Assembly (NCBI RefSeq): GCF_019175285.1
Contig: NC_056527.1
Span: forward strand, 120,863,273-120,927,272
Direction of reading: 5' to 3'
Length of the DNA: 64,000 bases
From: Sceloporus undulatus
Taxonomy: Eukaryota; Chordata; Lepidosauria; Squamata; Phrynosomatidae
The notes below the pieces were generated by a model. The model was not told where the DNA came from, did not search any database, and worked only from the letters and a program-made list of their open reading frames with translations. This document shows, piece by piece, positions 1 through 11,492 of this stretch. Positions within the stretch are counted from its first letter, which is position 1. Every line of letters begins with the position of its first letter. The position numbers and the translations under genes are program-made.

Positions 1-307
1 GGGAGGGAGGTAGCACAATCTAAACAATATGAAACTACTCCAACTTTGGGAGGGTGAGGCTATCAGAGACTCGTTATGGTGTCTGGGTATTACCTCCAGC
101 ATCAGTGGCAGCATGCTTCTATGTATCAGTTGCTGGGGAACATGAAAGGGAGAGTGTTTTTGTGCTCTTCTTATGAAGATCCCAGAGGCATCTGGTACAG
201 AACTAGAGAACATAATACTAGAGTAGGTATGTCTTTGGTCTGATCCAGCACAATCATGTTCATACTCCGTGGAGATAAAGAACATTTTGTTCCTGGTATT
301 TTTATAT

Positions 308-455
308 TGTTGTTGTGTGCCTTCAAGTCATTTCTGACTAATTGTGACCCTCAGGCATCATGGGGTGTTCCTGGCAATATTTGTTCAGAAGATGTTTGCC
401 TTTGCCTTCCTCTGAGGCTGAGAGTGTGTGACTTGCCCAGGGTTGCTCAGTGTGT
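308..455 (-). repeat. tRNA-derived Sauria-type SINE, 5'-truncated
   Basis: Read on + it starts TTGTTGTTGTGTGCCTTCAA, the reverse of the SINE tail, and runs through the core to the GACTTGCCCAGGGTTGCTC segment. The tRNA head with its box B is missing. Confidence 0.8.
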
Positions 456-956
456 TTGCTTTTTACTATTCATGTTAGCAATGTTTAGCTCAGTTCTTGC
501 TCCTCAAGTTGTGCCTTCTTTCTACTGTGACCTACTCTAACTCTAGCCTCCAGATTTAAGGAAGGACTATGTAAAACAGATGGTATCTCATCCTTACAAG
601 CCTCAGTCCCTGGGCTTTTTTTCTGTAGAAATTAAAGCCTTATCTCATCAGCCTTGTAAGTCCACCAAAGTGGGCAGAAGGTAGATTGGGACCTCCTGAT
701 AGATCTCTGGTGATTTGAAGTAGATCAGTAAAGCTTTCTGGCTCCCAGTATTTAGCCGTTTTAGCAACACCAGCATCTCTTTCCCACCAATATCCTGATG
801 AAGTGAAGAAAGAGTGAAATGAATCTTGATTTCTTACCTGGAATTCCTCCATCCAAAAAAGGCCTATGTTCAGAACTGTTTAAATCTCAGTGTGTATTTC
901 TGGTTCTGCAGAGGCAGAGAACTATGGCAGGGGTGTAGCCCAGTTTTTAACCCACA

Positions 957-995
957 ACCATGAGTCAGGGACAACTTGAAGGCAGTTAACAACAA
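957..995 (+). repeat. SINE 3' tail fragment
   Basis: The stretch contains GACAACTTGAAGGCAG followed by AACAACAACAA, the tail of the tRNA-type SINE in + orientation. Nothing of the head is recognisable. Confidence 0.55.
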
Positions 996-2199
996 CAAGC
1001 CCAACATTTGGGCAAAAAAAGGTTTCAGGCTACTTTGAGGTGCCATTTGAGGGGATTGGGGAGTTAAGAGAAGAGGGATTTAACAAACGTGTGCTTCTGG
1101 AGGCCTCCAGGAGTAATGATTTACTTTCTTTTCAGGCATTTTTTGTCCAGATTTTGGGAAGGCTTCAGAATGTGGCAGTTGTGGGCAATACAAAAAAGCC
1201 CATGTTTGAAGGTTGCATACAGCATATGTGCCACACTCCTCCTCAGTCGTAGGAAATCACATTTTCCCCCCCAGCCCTACTGTGTATACCTAAAGAACAG
1301 GTTTTTTTCCTCTCCCCCCCCCCCCTCACATTCCAATCTTGAATTTTCCTGATACTGAGCATTCACAAACACACACTCCATGTGCAATTCACACCTTATA
1401 CAGGTTTTCTGTTTATTTCACCTGCCTCTGCTTCATTGGTGCTGAGACACAGCCCAGCCAGACTACCTTTTGTCTAGCCAGAGACCAGTAAACACCATTC
1501 ATCCTTCCACAAAAGTCCTCATCTGATTTTTTTGCCATCCTCTCCTCCTTCACAAAGTCTTTCTTTAGAAAGAGGTGTACTTATTTTTAATTAGTTTCAG
1601 ACAGGAAAGAAGGTTGCAGTAAGTTTGTGTAAAACTGATGCTTTCTCTTTCCCCTCTTTGAATAATATTGGGAGGATAAGAGAGAGGCTCAGCTGAAGTG
1701 GAAAGGCAGGGAGAAGTTGCCAAAAAGGGCATGGTAGCACCTGTGGCTGGCATAGTTGAAAAGGGCAGCCAGCTCCCTGCATTATCATTGAATTGGAATA
1801 CTGCAGATACATGGCAGGGTTAAAGACATCAGCAGAGGTCAGAGTGGCAGCCTGGTTAATAGGCTTAATGGGAAGAAGCTGCCCAAATTTTAAAGAGCAG
1901 AATACTGCGGCCACGGATTGGACATTGCTCCTAATATTTTCATTTTCAGAATTAAATTCTGGGCTCCTTGTGTGATAAAGCTGGGGCTGAGGAAAGTGAG
2001 TGGGACTGGTTTTCACTGGGATGTGGGAATGACCCTGTGTCTCTAACATGATTTGACATATCCAGTGCCTGAAGAGGGCTAACTATGAATGTTCTTCCCA
2101 TCTTGTTTCTGATCCTCACAATTATGTGCCAGTGCCCTTAATAATTATTTTAAAGTTATTGCTCTTGCAGCTTTAACACATGTCACTCTTGTTTAACAG

Positions 2200-3316
2200 G
2201 CGTGCTCATTTGCGATTGTGTTTGGAGAAGCTGAAAGGGCTGGTGCCCCTTGGACCGGAATCCAGTAGACATACCACACTGAGTTTACTAACAAAAGCTA
2301 AATTGCACATAAAGGTGAGTTAAAGCTGACAAACTACGTCAGGAAGAAAAATGTTCTAGAACATGGCCACATAGCCCGAAAACCCCCCCACAAAAAACTA
2401 TGGCTTTTGAATTGGGCTTGTTCAGGGAAAGAGATGCCAGAGTTCCTAGCTAGTGTATCATTCTAAGCATAGCAGAAATAGAAGATCTGGCATTCATGTG
2501 GCAACTCACTTGCAGTGGGAATCATCAGGCAGCAGACTCAAGCTCACTGCTTGCAAACAATACTCCAATATATCCCCCTGAGACCCTGGCAACTTTATGT
2601 GTGAAGCTTGGCCATTGCCACACAGACTTTAAATCTTTGACACTTGGGGAAACCTTCAGATGGTTTGGAAAATGGCTTTAGATGCTTTTCATGTTTTGAG
2701 TAGTGACAAATGGAGATAGCTGGTTGCAGGGATAGAAATGAGTAGGCAGCTAAAGCTAGTTAGAGTAGCAAGTTTCTCCTTGTAAAGAGCTGAGCTAAAC
2801 TTTAAATTGACACAAGGACCAAACATTGCCTGTGTTCTTCAACAGAAACTTGAAGACTATGATAGAAGAGCAGTACACCAAATAGATCAGTTGCAGCGAG
2901 AGCAGCGGCATCTGAAAAGGCAGCTGGAGAAACTGGGCATTGAGCGAATAAGGATGGACAGTATAGGGTCAACTGTTTCTTCTGAACGATCGGATTCAGA
3001 TAGAGGTAGGTGATGGTGGTGTGGAGGGGTGGGCTGGGAGCATGCTTCCAAATCCAAATCGGAACTGCTCTGTTAGGAGACCAGTGCTTGAGTGACTTAC
3101 CCAAATGACGCTCCATTTCTGTTGACAGAAGAAATCGATGTGGATGTGGAAAGCACAGACTATCTAACAGGGGACCTGGACTGGAGCAGCAGCAGCCCAA
3201 GTGATTCGGATGAAAGGGGAAGCTTGCAGAGCCTCTGCAGCGATGAAGGCTATTCTAGCGCTGGCATTAAGAGAATAAAGCTGCAGAACAATCTTAAGGC
3301 CTGCCTCAGCCTATAA
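2200..3316 (+). CDS. MXD1: MXD1 (MAX dimerization protein 1), 3' half: last three coding exons
   Basis: Three exons join in frame: 2200-2314, 2846-3005 and 3129-3316 (stop TAA), with AG acceptors and GTGAGT or GTAGGT donors. The first exon encodes the second half of the bHLH domain ([20 protein letters not shown] and on to [10 protein letters not shown]). The second encodes the leucine zipper ([20 protein letters not shown], then [19 protein letters not shown]). The third encodes the acidic, serine-rich C-terminus ([19 protein letters not shown]) and ends KACLSL. This is almost residue-for-residue the human MXD1 C-terminal part as remembered, so orthology rather than MXD3, MXD4 or MXI1 is secure. 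MXD1 pairs with MAX, binds E-boxes, recruits SIN3 and opposes MYC in the nucleus. The N-terminal SIN3-interaction exon, the basic region and the short linker exon were not found in 1-2199 and must lie off the left edge. No disabling change is visible. Confidence 0.97.
2345..2400 (+). repeat. Fold-back element F fragment
   Basis: TTCTAGAACATGGCCACA followed by a CCCACAAAAA run matches the right arm of the 15.2 kb palindrome. It sits 30 bases inside the MXD1 intron after the bHLH exon. Confidence 0.55.
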
Positions 3317-5451
3317 GGAGCCAGTAGCTTCCTCCCTCCCCCCCAATCCATTGCTGTTTCCTTGTTGGATCTTACTAGGTAGTATGTTGGACCGTCCCAC
3401 AATTCTCTTGCACGTGAACTTCTTGTACCACCAAAATCTGCTTTGCCTAAGTCTGTAAACAGTGCATAGGGTTGTGGGTTTCAAGCTACTCTCTGGAGCA
3501 CACCTCTGATGGCATCCACTAGCTTCTCTTTTCTGTCAGTAAATTCATCTCTATGAGACCGAACATTCCAACCAAATTTCTAAGCACCCAAGAATATTGT
3601 TGCAGTAATAGCAACATAACACTTTTTGCCTATGCTGCTATTGCTTGATATTTTCAATGAGCCCTTTCACCTCGAGGGTGGGAGGAAGGGAGATTGTAAT
3701 GTAAAGCATTCGGAAACAATAGCCAGACTAGCCACTATTCCTCAGATGTGATAGAAGGACCTCTGCTTTCTTGTCATTCAGAGTCGAAAATTGGCCTGAG
3801 AAATGTACAAAGCATGATAAGCTTCCTGTAGGGAATTAGGCAGCAGATCTTCCCAGGGGTCACTCTTCAGGAGTTGCTCCAAAGTGTCCCAAAACATTGC
3901 ATTTGTATCGTAGCCATCTGTGAGGCACTCCTCCTGCCAATACTAAATTAAAGTTCCCTTTGGATCCTAAATGCTGAGCCATCCTTCTCAGTACTAGTCC
4001 CAAAGGACTGGGTTTGAGACCGATGGCCATCAGACCAAAACTCAGTTTTAGCAGAAGCGTAGTTAGGAATAGAGTCGTATGCTGGAGGGTTCTCATAACG
4101 GGAGTGGGGAGATTTCCCCCCTCTTTCATCTGAGGACCCTGATAGGATGCTTTCACTCAAACCCAACTTTGCTATTTTTGTGTCAAAAGACCAAATACTA
4201 TTCCTGTGCAATCATTTTGATGTCTTTGCATTGACAGCTGCATTAACCTTTAGTTCCTAGCAGCTTCCCTAGCTGCCAAGTCCTGCTTTCCTGTCTCTGG
4301 GACAATTCTTTCTACCTCAGAGAGATGAACAAAGCTGATCTCACTCCCTTTAGCACAAAAGAATTATGCCTCATTTGTATACTTGGTCCTAGTCCAACCT
4401 GTTTACTTAAAAATTCAGCAATAACTGAGTGACAAAAGCTTAGCTGTGCTAGCTTTGAGTTAATGACTGAGAAGACTGCATTAAAGCAACTCTGGGTGCC
4501 CTTGTGGCATTCTAGCACTTCCTTGCCTCTTTACATTATTTGATAGCCCTGAGAAAGTGGCTCCTGTGTGAGATTTGGGTTTTTTGGCTCTTAAAACGTG
4601 CATCTGTTCTGCCCCCTTTTTTCCCCCTGTCTCTGGCATCCGACGTCAGCGGCATTCTTCACTTAAGCTAGAGCACACACAAATGTACATAACGTGGTCT
4701 ATAAATAGTATTTATTCATTTTTGTATAAACGTAATGCAATTTTCTTATGATTTTGACCTTTTGTAGCTGTTTAGAAAACTTTGTATGTCACGGTCCACT
4801 AACCTAGCTTTCCTTAGTCACCCCTGTTTCGCTTTGAACCTAAATACTGTGCCCAGTTGGCCAGCTCCCAGTGATTTCTATGGGGAGCTAGCTGTCACCC
4901 AGCACTTAGAGGATCCCTGAAAGCCAGTTTCCCATCATCTCTAAAAGGGCTACCTAGCTTTCTTAGCTTCCAACTGTAAGTCATGCTTCTTTGCAGATGA
5001 CCCTGAGCTGCCCTGGTCCTCCAGGACAAGGCCAGCCTTCCAAATCACCTAACAATTGCATTTGGTTTCTTCAAGACGTTTGGAGCTATTTCTGGATAAA
5101 TTTTTGAGATGGGAAGTGGAGCTAGTGGATTGCTAAAGATCTCCAAAGCAATTTCTTTTTTGGAGTGTGCTGTCTTTTTTAAAAATGATGATGATAATAA
5201 TAATAACAGCTGGAATTTTAAGACGTCCAGCGGACTTGCACTGAACTCCTACTTTCTCGGAGGCCTTCTTGCATTTATAAGCTGGCTTTGAGTCCAAGCA
5301 GAAAACCCTTCAGAGAGCTAGCTCCCAACCTGTAAACTTTTAAAGAAGTTGAGTAGCTGCACTTTGAGGTCCTTTTCTTTCTGACATGTTTCTTGCCTGA
5401 GACCTTTGAGCTTCTATATTTGTTAATGAGTTGTATGAAACTGTCTCACGA

Positions 5452-5457
5452 ATTAAA
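5452..5457 (+). promoter_or_regulatory. Possible alternative poly(A) signal (ATTAAA) in MXD1 3' UTR
   Basis: An ATTAAA hexamer sits about 2.1 kb after the MXD1 stop. If used it would give a 3' UTR half the full length. No strong GU-rich downstream element was identified, so use is uncertain. Confidence 0.3.
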
Positions 5458-8090
5458 CTCCATGTTGCCACCTTAACATTTTAAAGTAATTTCAGATTTG
5501 CAGGGAAGGGTCGTTTTTTGGGGGGTAAATTGAAATGGCAAACTTGTGTCATTTGCTTTAGAACTACCAAGTCTTAAGAATTCAACCTAATGATTTTTTT
5601 TTAATTGTTGTGCCTTTTATGAGTTAATTATAATTGTGGCACAATCCACCCTGAATTTCTCCTGGATGTTACCCTTTCATTTCTTCCTTTCCCAGATCTC
5701 TGATCGAACGGTAATAGAGACTCATACACAGCTTTACATTTTAGTGGACTTTGGTCAGGAGAAATTCCTAGTGGGTTGTGCTTTCTTTCTCTTTCTCTCT
5801 AAGTTTAAAATACTGTGGGGTTTGATTTGATTTGGTTGTCCCAACTGTGAACCTGTCATCGATCTTTGCACTGTCTAGATGTGGTCCTCCTAACATTTGG
5901 GTGGTACAGAAAAAGTTGGGCTTTGCAAACGATGCACTAATTTTAGAACTCACCTAAAGAGGTGTGTGATGTTTCCAAACCATCTAGACAGACGGAACCG
6001 ATGGTTCCATGGGCTCCAGGGACACCTTTTAATGTCTTGGCTAGGACTAGTCATGGCAGCTCTGAACCTCTGTGGTCCTCTTTGCTATCCCCCCAACCCA
6101 TTTCCCACTTTTCGAGGCAGGAGAAGCAAGCCCCGTTGGGCATGTGGCCCCAGTAATATCAGGACTCCTGCCCACAGGATGAGGGCGGATTCTGTGGTTG
6201 TGTGCCACGTCTGTGGGTAGGCAGCACAGGTGTGGTGCATAACCACACAAACCTGCCCCATCCCTAACCACCCCATGAGCTGAAATTCCACACACTGCCA
6301 GAGCGATGTGGGAGTAGCCACATCGCCTGGGTCATGTGTAAACTGGGCCATAGAAGTGTCACTTTCTGGTCCAGCCAGCCTTTCTCTTGAATTCACTGAT
6401 CCACCAGCATTATTATAAAAAGCTGCAGGAAACTAATTTTGTAGATTGTTGAAAGGGAGCTGGGATTGTTTCTGTGCCTGTGTTTACAGCTGGAAGTTTG
6501 TGTGTGTGTGTGTGTGTGCGTGTGCATTGTATGTGTGCATGTTACAAAAAAAAGTTCACACTAAATGCTGCTGCACTTGGAAGACTTCCTGTGCAAACAG
6601 TCAATCTGGGGCACACTTGACTAGAAAATGAAAATCCAAAATTTGTGCTCTTTACTGATGCGAAGTAAAGAGGAGTGTTTCAGGGCGGACAGTCACAAGG
6701 ATCCTAAAAGTATTGTCTGTACCTGATCAACCTTTTTCTCCTGAGTGTTGAACACCCAGAACTTTTTATTACTATGGTATTGTGTTTTTGTTTTGGTTTT
6801 TATAGGGCAGATCTTTTCAAGGTGCTGAGAGTCACATCTCATGAACCTATTTTTCCCTACCCCAGGGTTGGTGCGAATGCCTTCGTTTCGATGCGGATCC
6901 AAAGCACTTAATTTGAGGTGTCCAGTTAGGTGCCACCAACGTTTCCCACCCGCTTTGCAAGACCCCAGAGCTCTGGGCGCTAGCAGGCTGTGTGCTGCCA
7001 ACTGCCATTTTAGCACTTTGTTCTTCTCAGTAGGGCAGGTCTCCCTTGCCCTGACTCTCCCCCTTTCAATCTGTTGTGTTTCTCTCTAGAACTAAATCTC
7101 TGCCACAGAGCTTGCAAACACAGCCAGAAGGAAGAAGCCCGGTGTCCTCTGGGGCGGTGGGGTGTGTATGTGTGAATAAATGAGGGGGAAAGGGGTTTTT
7201 TGTAAGTGCTTGCTGCCTAATTAGAGTAAACGGAGGCATCTGGTGTACAGCCTAGCAATATTTTGGGACTCAGAGTCCTTTTTCTTTTGACCCCTTGGTA
7301 ACAGATTTCAGGTTTTGACACTTAACTGTATTGGAACGAATTCTGCTTTTTTAAAAACATACCTAGTTGTGCGTTTTGCTCCCCAGATGCGTTGCGTTGC
7401 TTCCTTTCTTGCTGCAGTTTATCTGAGAATTTGTTTTGCTTTCTGTTATTGCTAGTTGGCAGCTTTATTTCCTTCTCCTTTTATTTTTGAACAGCTATGC
7501 GAATCAGTAACGCTTCGGTTTGGAGGGAAGGCTGCTCTAAATTACTGAGCAAATGAAACCTCCTTCCCATGTCTGTGTCCAAGATTTGCTTTTGCTAACC
7601 TGTTTGTCTTGAATATTGTGGTCTGGTTGAACAACGCTTAAAGTCGGCTTGTCCCTGGCTGCCATCTGCTCAATGGTTTGAGTATTATGCTTTCTGAAAC
7701 ATAGCTGTTCTTTCCAAAAATGCCCAAAGATTTAACTCTTCTGGACAAGTTTGGTTTTCTTTCCTTCCTTTCTTTTGCTTTCGATCGACTTAGGGACTTT
7801 GATGAAATAGGTGCTCTTGCTGTTCTGAACTCTTGAGTTTAGTTTTGGAGTCTTCCAAATAAAAATGCAGCCTAAACAGAGGAGAAGCCGACGGGGGAGA
7901 AACAGGAATTTAATTTCCAGATGTTCAATTCCTAATGTAAATACCACATCATTTAAAGAAAAAAAAATCCTGTGTCAAGACCATATAATGGTGCTTTTTA
8001 TTACAGTTAGCACATGCATTTTTAGAAACTACATGTTTTAGATGACCTTGCTGTGTATATGTATACTTCTGTATTGTTCAACTGTTAGAA

Positions 8091-8096
8091 AATAAA
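8091..8096 (+). promoter_or_regulatory. Poly(A) signal ending MXD1
   Basis: AATAAA lies in an AT-rich context and is followed by ATTAAA at 8107-8112. It falls just before the first sequence that looks intergenic. This is the most likely distal cleavage signal of MXD1. Confidence 0.6.
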
Positions 8097-8115
8097 TTAT
8101 TTCATTATTAAAGAG

Positions 8116-9200
8116 CGCTCTAATGCTAAGTCTTTTGTTCAAAAGACATTCCTGCTCATTGGAAGCTCATTATAGTGTATTAGGACTAATTTCTGTTTAC
8201 TTAATGCTCTTCCATTCATGTCATGCTACAGGAAAACCAAGCATCTGTGAGTAGAGTGTCTAAATGCTGCTCCAAGGTGAGGAAGGAAGGCAGTCTCTAG
8301 GCAAATATTGCTTGATATTTTTATTACTATGTTACTTCAGAGCCAGGATTGATAAGAATTTTTTTGCAAAAATGCCTCTAATATTCACCTTAAAAGTAAA
8401 AAGGTTGCATTGCAAAAGTGTAACAGAGTGGTTACCACTTTGTGGCACCCTTGTTATCCCCCCCAAAAAGTAACTAATTACAGATAACTCAGCAACTTCT
8501 TGTGTTTACTCAGACTGACCAAGAAAGCAAATGCTAAGAAAGAAGTGTACAGAAATGCACTTCTGTAAGAGGGCAAGAAGCCAGGAAATACTGGGTGGAG
8601 ACACAGGGCAACACACTAGAGGTATTGCTAGGGAGGAATATATATATATATATATTCATATTCGCCTGTGTTTGCTCAGTGGCACACTAGTGACCTTCTG
8701 CAAAGGGCAATTTCAAGGCGGAGACGGCCAGTGCAAACAAAAATGAACTTGATGTGGGAGTTTGGGATGAACTCCTAGGGATGGGCCCAGAAAAGTTGCC
8801 TGGTTCCACATAGACCGCAGCAGAGCAATCCCAAGAAACGTGCAATTATAACTGAGCATATTTTCAAAGCATGCGCCCAGCTGGGCATCTTTCCTTCTGG
8901 AGTAACGCTGGAGCGCTTTATCCAGGGATTCTTGGCATCTGATGAAAAAGCCAAAGAGGTCTTTGAGCCCCTTGTATGGCTCTTGTACCAGAACTTTAGT
9001 TGGCAAGGTCTCTGCTCCGTAGCAGCTGCCTGGCAGGATGCAGTCAGTTGCCAAGATAAAAGTCCGAGGCTGGAAAACTTGGCACAATTGAGGGGAGTTT
9101 CTGGGGTAAGCCTTTTTCCAGAACTGTGCAAGGATGTATCATGCATATTTATGGTGAGTGTACCTCCTTTCACAATGAATTTCCCCAAACTGGCTGAGTG
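8116..9200. other. Intergenic, nothing recognised
   Basis: Sequence after the MXD1 poly(A) signal. The only feature seen is a short (TA)n run at about 8638-8655. Open frames here show no familiar motif. Confidence 0.5.
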
Positions 9201-9329
9201 ACTGACTGCACTCATGTGTGCATCCAGAGCCACATTCCCACTTACAAATAAATCAATAGATTGGTTCAGCAGCGGAGCATGGGTCACGCTACAAATTTCC
9301 CCCGACCGCATTTTCTTGCTGCAAAATAA

Positions 9330-9616
9330 AATACAAATAACCCACTTGTGGTTCACATTGACAGACGAATCGATCCGAAAATGGACATGCTCTACCCAGC
9401 CGAAGGACAAATTTAAATCGATTCCATTCCGCATCTGGTTCACATTTGTGCGGAATCGGTTTATCTAAAAAGATGCAGAAGAAAATCAGCATCACAAAGA
9501 CATGGTTTAAATGGGTCTAGAGCATGGCAGCCCCTGAAGTGATTTGGTTCAATTGTCATTTAAACCGCTTCAAACTGATTTGGAAACTGGTTAAAACGTA
9601 GTGGAAATGAGGCCCA
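9330..9616. repeat. Possible unassigned non-autonomous DNA element
   Basis: The block has repeated AAATCGATTCC-like and CGGAATCGG-like words, TTTAAACCG/GGTTTAAA words in both orientations, and a GAGGCCCA-like end. It looks like a decayed interspersed element. No clean terminal repeats or target duplication were found. Confidence 0.25.
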
Positions 9617-10107
9617 GGTGGTTGTTGCACTTTCAGGAAAAGGTGCAATCTCCAGCATAGCGACGCTGGTAGAGCTTTATGCTCCATTGTGACGCGGACA
9701 AACAAACAAACTTGCCAAGCCTATGCCTCAAATTGGAGCGTTTTTTGGTCCCAGATTGGGAAACCTCTCTTGAGCCACTCAGACTTGAGAAATCAATGTG
9801 ACTCAGAAGAAAGAGAAGTGGTTGGTTTCCTCGCTCTTGCAAAGGTGACAATACAGTTTCTCCTCGGCTGTGTTTCCTGGAAACCAGGAGGAGAAGCCCA
9901 TAGTTTGCCCCGTGAGATCAGGAGGATGATTCACCCAGATTGCCAAAGCATGTGAAATCGGGTGATAAAGCGTGCGTGCGTGTGTGTGTGTACGTGTGGC
10001 ATGTCAGTCCTATCGGCCCCAAAAATGTGATTACTAATCTGAGTTTATAGCACTTACTAACCAGGGATTTGCCAGAGCAGACACGTAGTTTGGAGAAGTC
10101 TCCATCC

Positions 10108-10160
10108 ATTTATACCTTCCCTTTTCCCCCAAACTGGGACTCAAGGCCACTTACAAACAG
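10108..10160 (-). repeat. LINE 3'-end fragment (L2-like)
   Basis: Pyrimidine-rich CCTTCCCTTTTCCCCC followed by GGGACTCAAGGCCACTTACA resembles the reverse of common squamate L2-type 3' ends. It is short and decayed. Confidence 0.4.
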
Positions 10161-10262
10161 GTGAAAAGCACCCCAGATTTGCAGCGGAAGATGCTCTCCA
10201 GGGCTTTGGGTTTGATTCTTTTCCTCACTCTTTGTGGAGGGAGATCCCAGGTATTACCTTCT

Positions 10263-10325
10263 GGCCTCTCATCCAAGGACTAACCAGGGCTGGCCTTACT
10301 TAACTGAAAGCAGGCAAGGGATCAG
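10263..10325 (-). repeat. 5S-rRNA-derived SINE head fragment
   Basis: CATCCAAGGACTAACCAGGG followed by CTGGCCTTACTTAACTG is the antisense of the 5S rRNA internal promoter region, as in the better copies at 32.7 and 37.6 kb. The tail is missing. Confidence 0.5.
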
Positions 10326-10329
10326 GTAT

Positions 10330-10985
10330 GGTGGGCTTTCCTAATGTTCGATGTGGAACTATCCTCTGGGCCTGGAGGCAGTTCCAGCACTCCATCTCCA
10401 TTCTCTGTAGCTGTTCTGTTCCAAGTTCAGAAGCTTTTTTCCAGACTGACTGCTCAGGTGACAATGAAGTTGGCAGCTGCTATGAGTCGGACAAGAGCCA
10501 AGCAAAAAGGACCTCTGGAAATGAGTGGAACCATTATGGCACCTATGTATGGCATCATTTCCAAAACCAAGGAGCAGCTATCGTCTTGGGTTTCCCCGCA
10601 GGGCAGGAAACAGAGGGCAGATGGGAGCGTTACGCGGTGGCGGTTGTGGCGTGTGCATACCTGCCTGGTGAATCAACGCCAGAAGGTGGAAATGTTTTTA
10701 AGGAGAGGCAGGTGAGGGATGAGCCCTCGTGGACTCCAGCGGCCATAGAGAGGAAATGGTGACAGCCCATTGACTAACATGCTCTGTGTCAACAGGCACT
10801 TGAGAAACAGTCAGTTCCTAGTGCTAGAGTTGCCAACTTTTCAGACTCCGTGCCTTTAACAACAGCATGACCATTATTAACGCATGACAATGTTTATCTC
10901 CCCTGTGCTCCGCAGACTCCCAAGAAAGAAAGAAAGCTGCACAACTCGGTCCCAAAACACACTGCAGAAATAATCCAGTTTGAAA
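10330..10985. other. Intergenic, nothing recognised
   Basis: Two overlapping + strand open frames (144 and 123 codons) occur here. Neither shows a known motif or splice context. No interspersed repeat was recognised. Confidence 0.4.
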
Positions 10986-10991
10986 CGTAGA

Positions 10992-11210
10992 TGTTTATCA
11001 CACTATGCTCTTAAAGAGCTACTATTCCAGTGTGACTCCTCTAGCAGCCTCCTGTTGCATGCTGGGATTGGCAGTTTTAAGGAGCTGAACTTCTCTGCCT
11101 GAGAATTCTAAATACCCCTCCTTAAAACTGCCAATCCCAGCATGCAACAGGAGGCAGCTAGAGGAGTCACACTGGAATAGTACCTCTTTAAGAGCTCGTC
11201 TGATAAACAC
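10992..11210. mobile_element. Fold-back MITE with about 92-bp arms
   Basis: The left arm 10993-11084 and right arm 11118-11208 are near-perfect inverted copies with a few mismatches and about 33 bases between them. A 6-bp direct repeat CGTAGA flanks the element (10986-10991 and 11211-11216). There is no coding capacity. Superfamily is not assigned. Confidence 0.7.
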
Positions 11211-11211
11211 C

Positions 11212-11312
11212 GTAGAGAGGTCTTGTAGCACCTTTGAGGCGAACAGAAAGAAACACATGGGCAGCATGAGCTTTCATAGACTCCGGTCTACTTCCTCAGA
11301 TGCATTTGGGTC
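11212..11312. repeat. Fold-back element E fragment
   Basis: TCTTGTAGCACCTTTGAGG and CTACTTCCTCAGATGCAT bracket this piece. Related pieces occur at 23.9, 28.5 and 39.6 kb. Confidence 0.5.
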
Positions 11313-11385
11313 TCCAAAAAAAGCAGAGTCCACCACCTTCTGAGACAATGAATTCCAATGCTGAGTAGCTCTGAAAGAAGCACTT

Positions 11386-11492
11386 AAGGGTTGTTGTTGT
11401 CTAGATGTTGCTGAGCTTAATCCTGTCCCATCAGCCACATCCCATGGACAGGAATTATGGGAGTTGTAGTTCTGCAACAGCTGGAGAGCCAT
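11386..11492. repeat. Fold-back element B (promoter-motif-like)
   Basis: GTTGTTGTCTAGATGTTGCT at one end and GGGAGTTGTAGTTCTGCAAC at the other form an imperfect hairpin. It belongs to the family with the core AATTCTGGGAGTTG. Confidence 0.45.

Larger units (their letters stand above)
1..2199 (+). other. MXD1 intron (partial)
   Basis: The intron upstream of the first visible MXD1 exon. It holds a - strand tRNA-type SINE (308-455), a + strand SINE tail (957-995) and a short C-run near 1313-1325. The short MXD1 exon expected just upstream of the RAHLRL exon was searched for by eye and not seen. Confidence 0.6.
3317..8115 (+). other. MXD1: MXD1 3' untranslated region
   Basis: The stretch follows the MXD1 stop and ends at AATAAA (8091-8096), followed about 10 bases later by ATTAAA. 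It has no long coding frame and no recognisable SINE or LINE in 4.8 kb, unlike all flanking DNA. It holds an AU-rich patch near 4700-4740 and two matches to the Pumilio consensus UGUANAUA (4684-4691 and 7936-7943). A long 3' UTR is known for mammalian MXD1. The end point is inferred from the poly(A) signal only. Confidence 0.75.

Noticed and set aside
3948-4211. Antisense frame in the MXD1 3' UTR with a PPAY-like string
   Set aside because: It is short, has no independent promoter or poly(A) evidence, and lies inside a sense UTR. Likely chance.
8775-9443. 222-codon open frame on the - strand
   Set aside because: No domain, no splice context and composition like its non-coding surroundings. 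The left part overlaps a suspected decayed DNA element.
10328-10762. Two overlapping + strand frames of 144 and 123 codons
   Set aside because: No recognisable motif and no splice signals that extend them.
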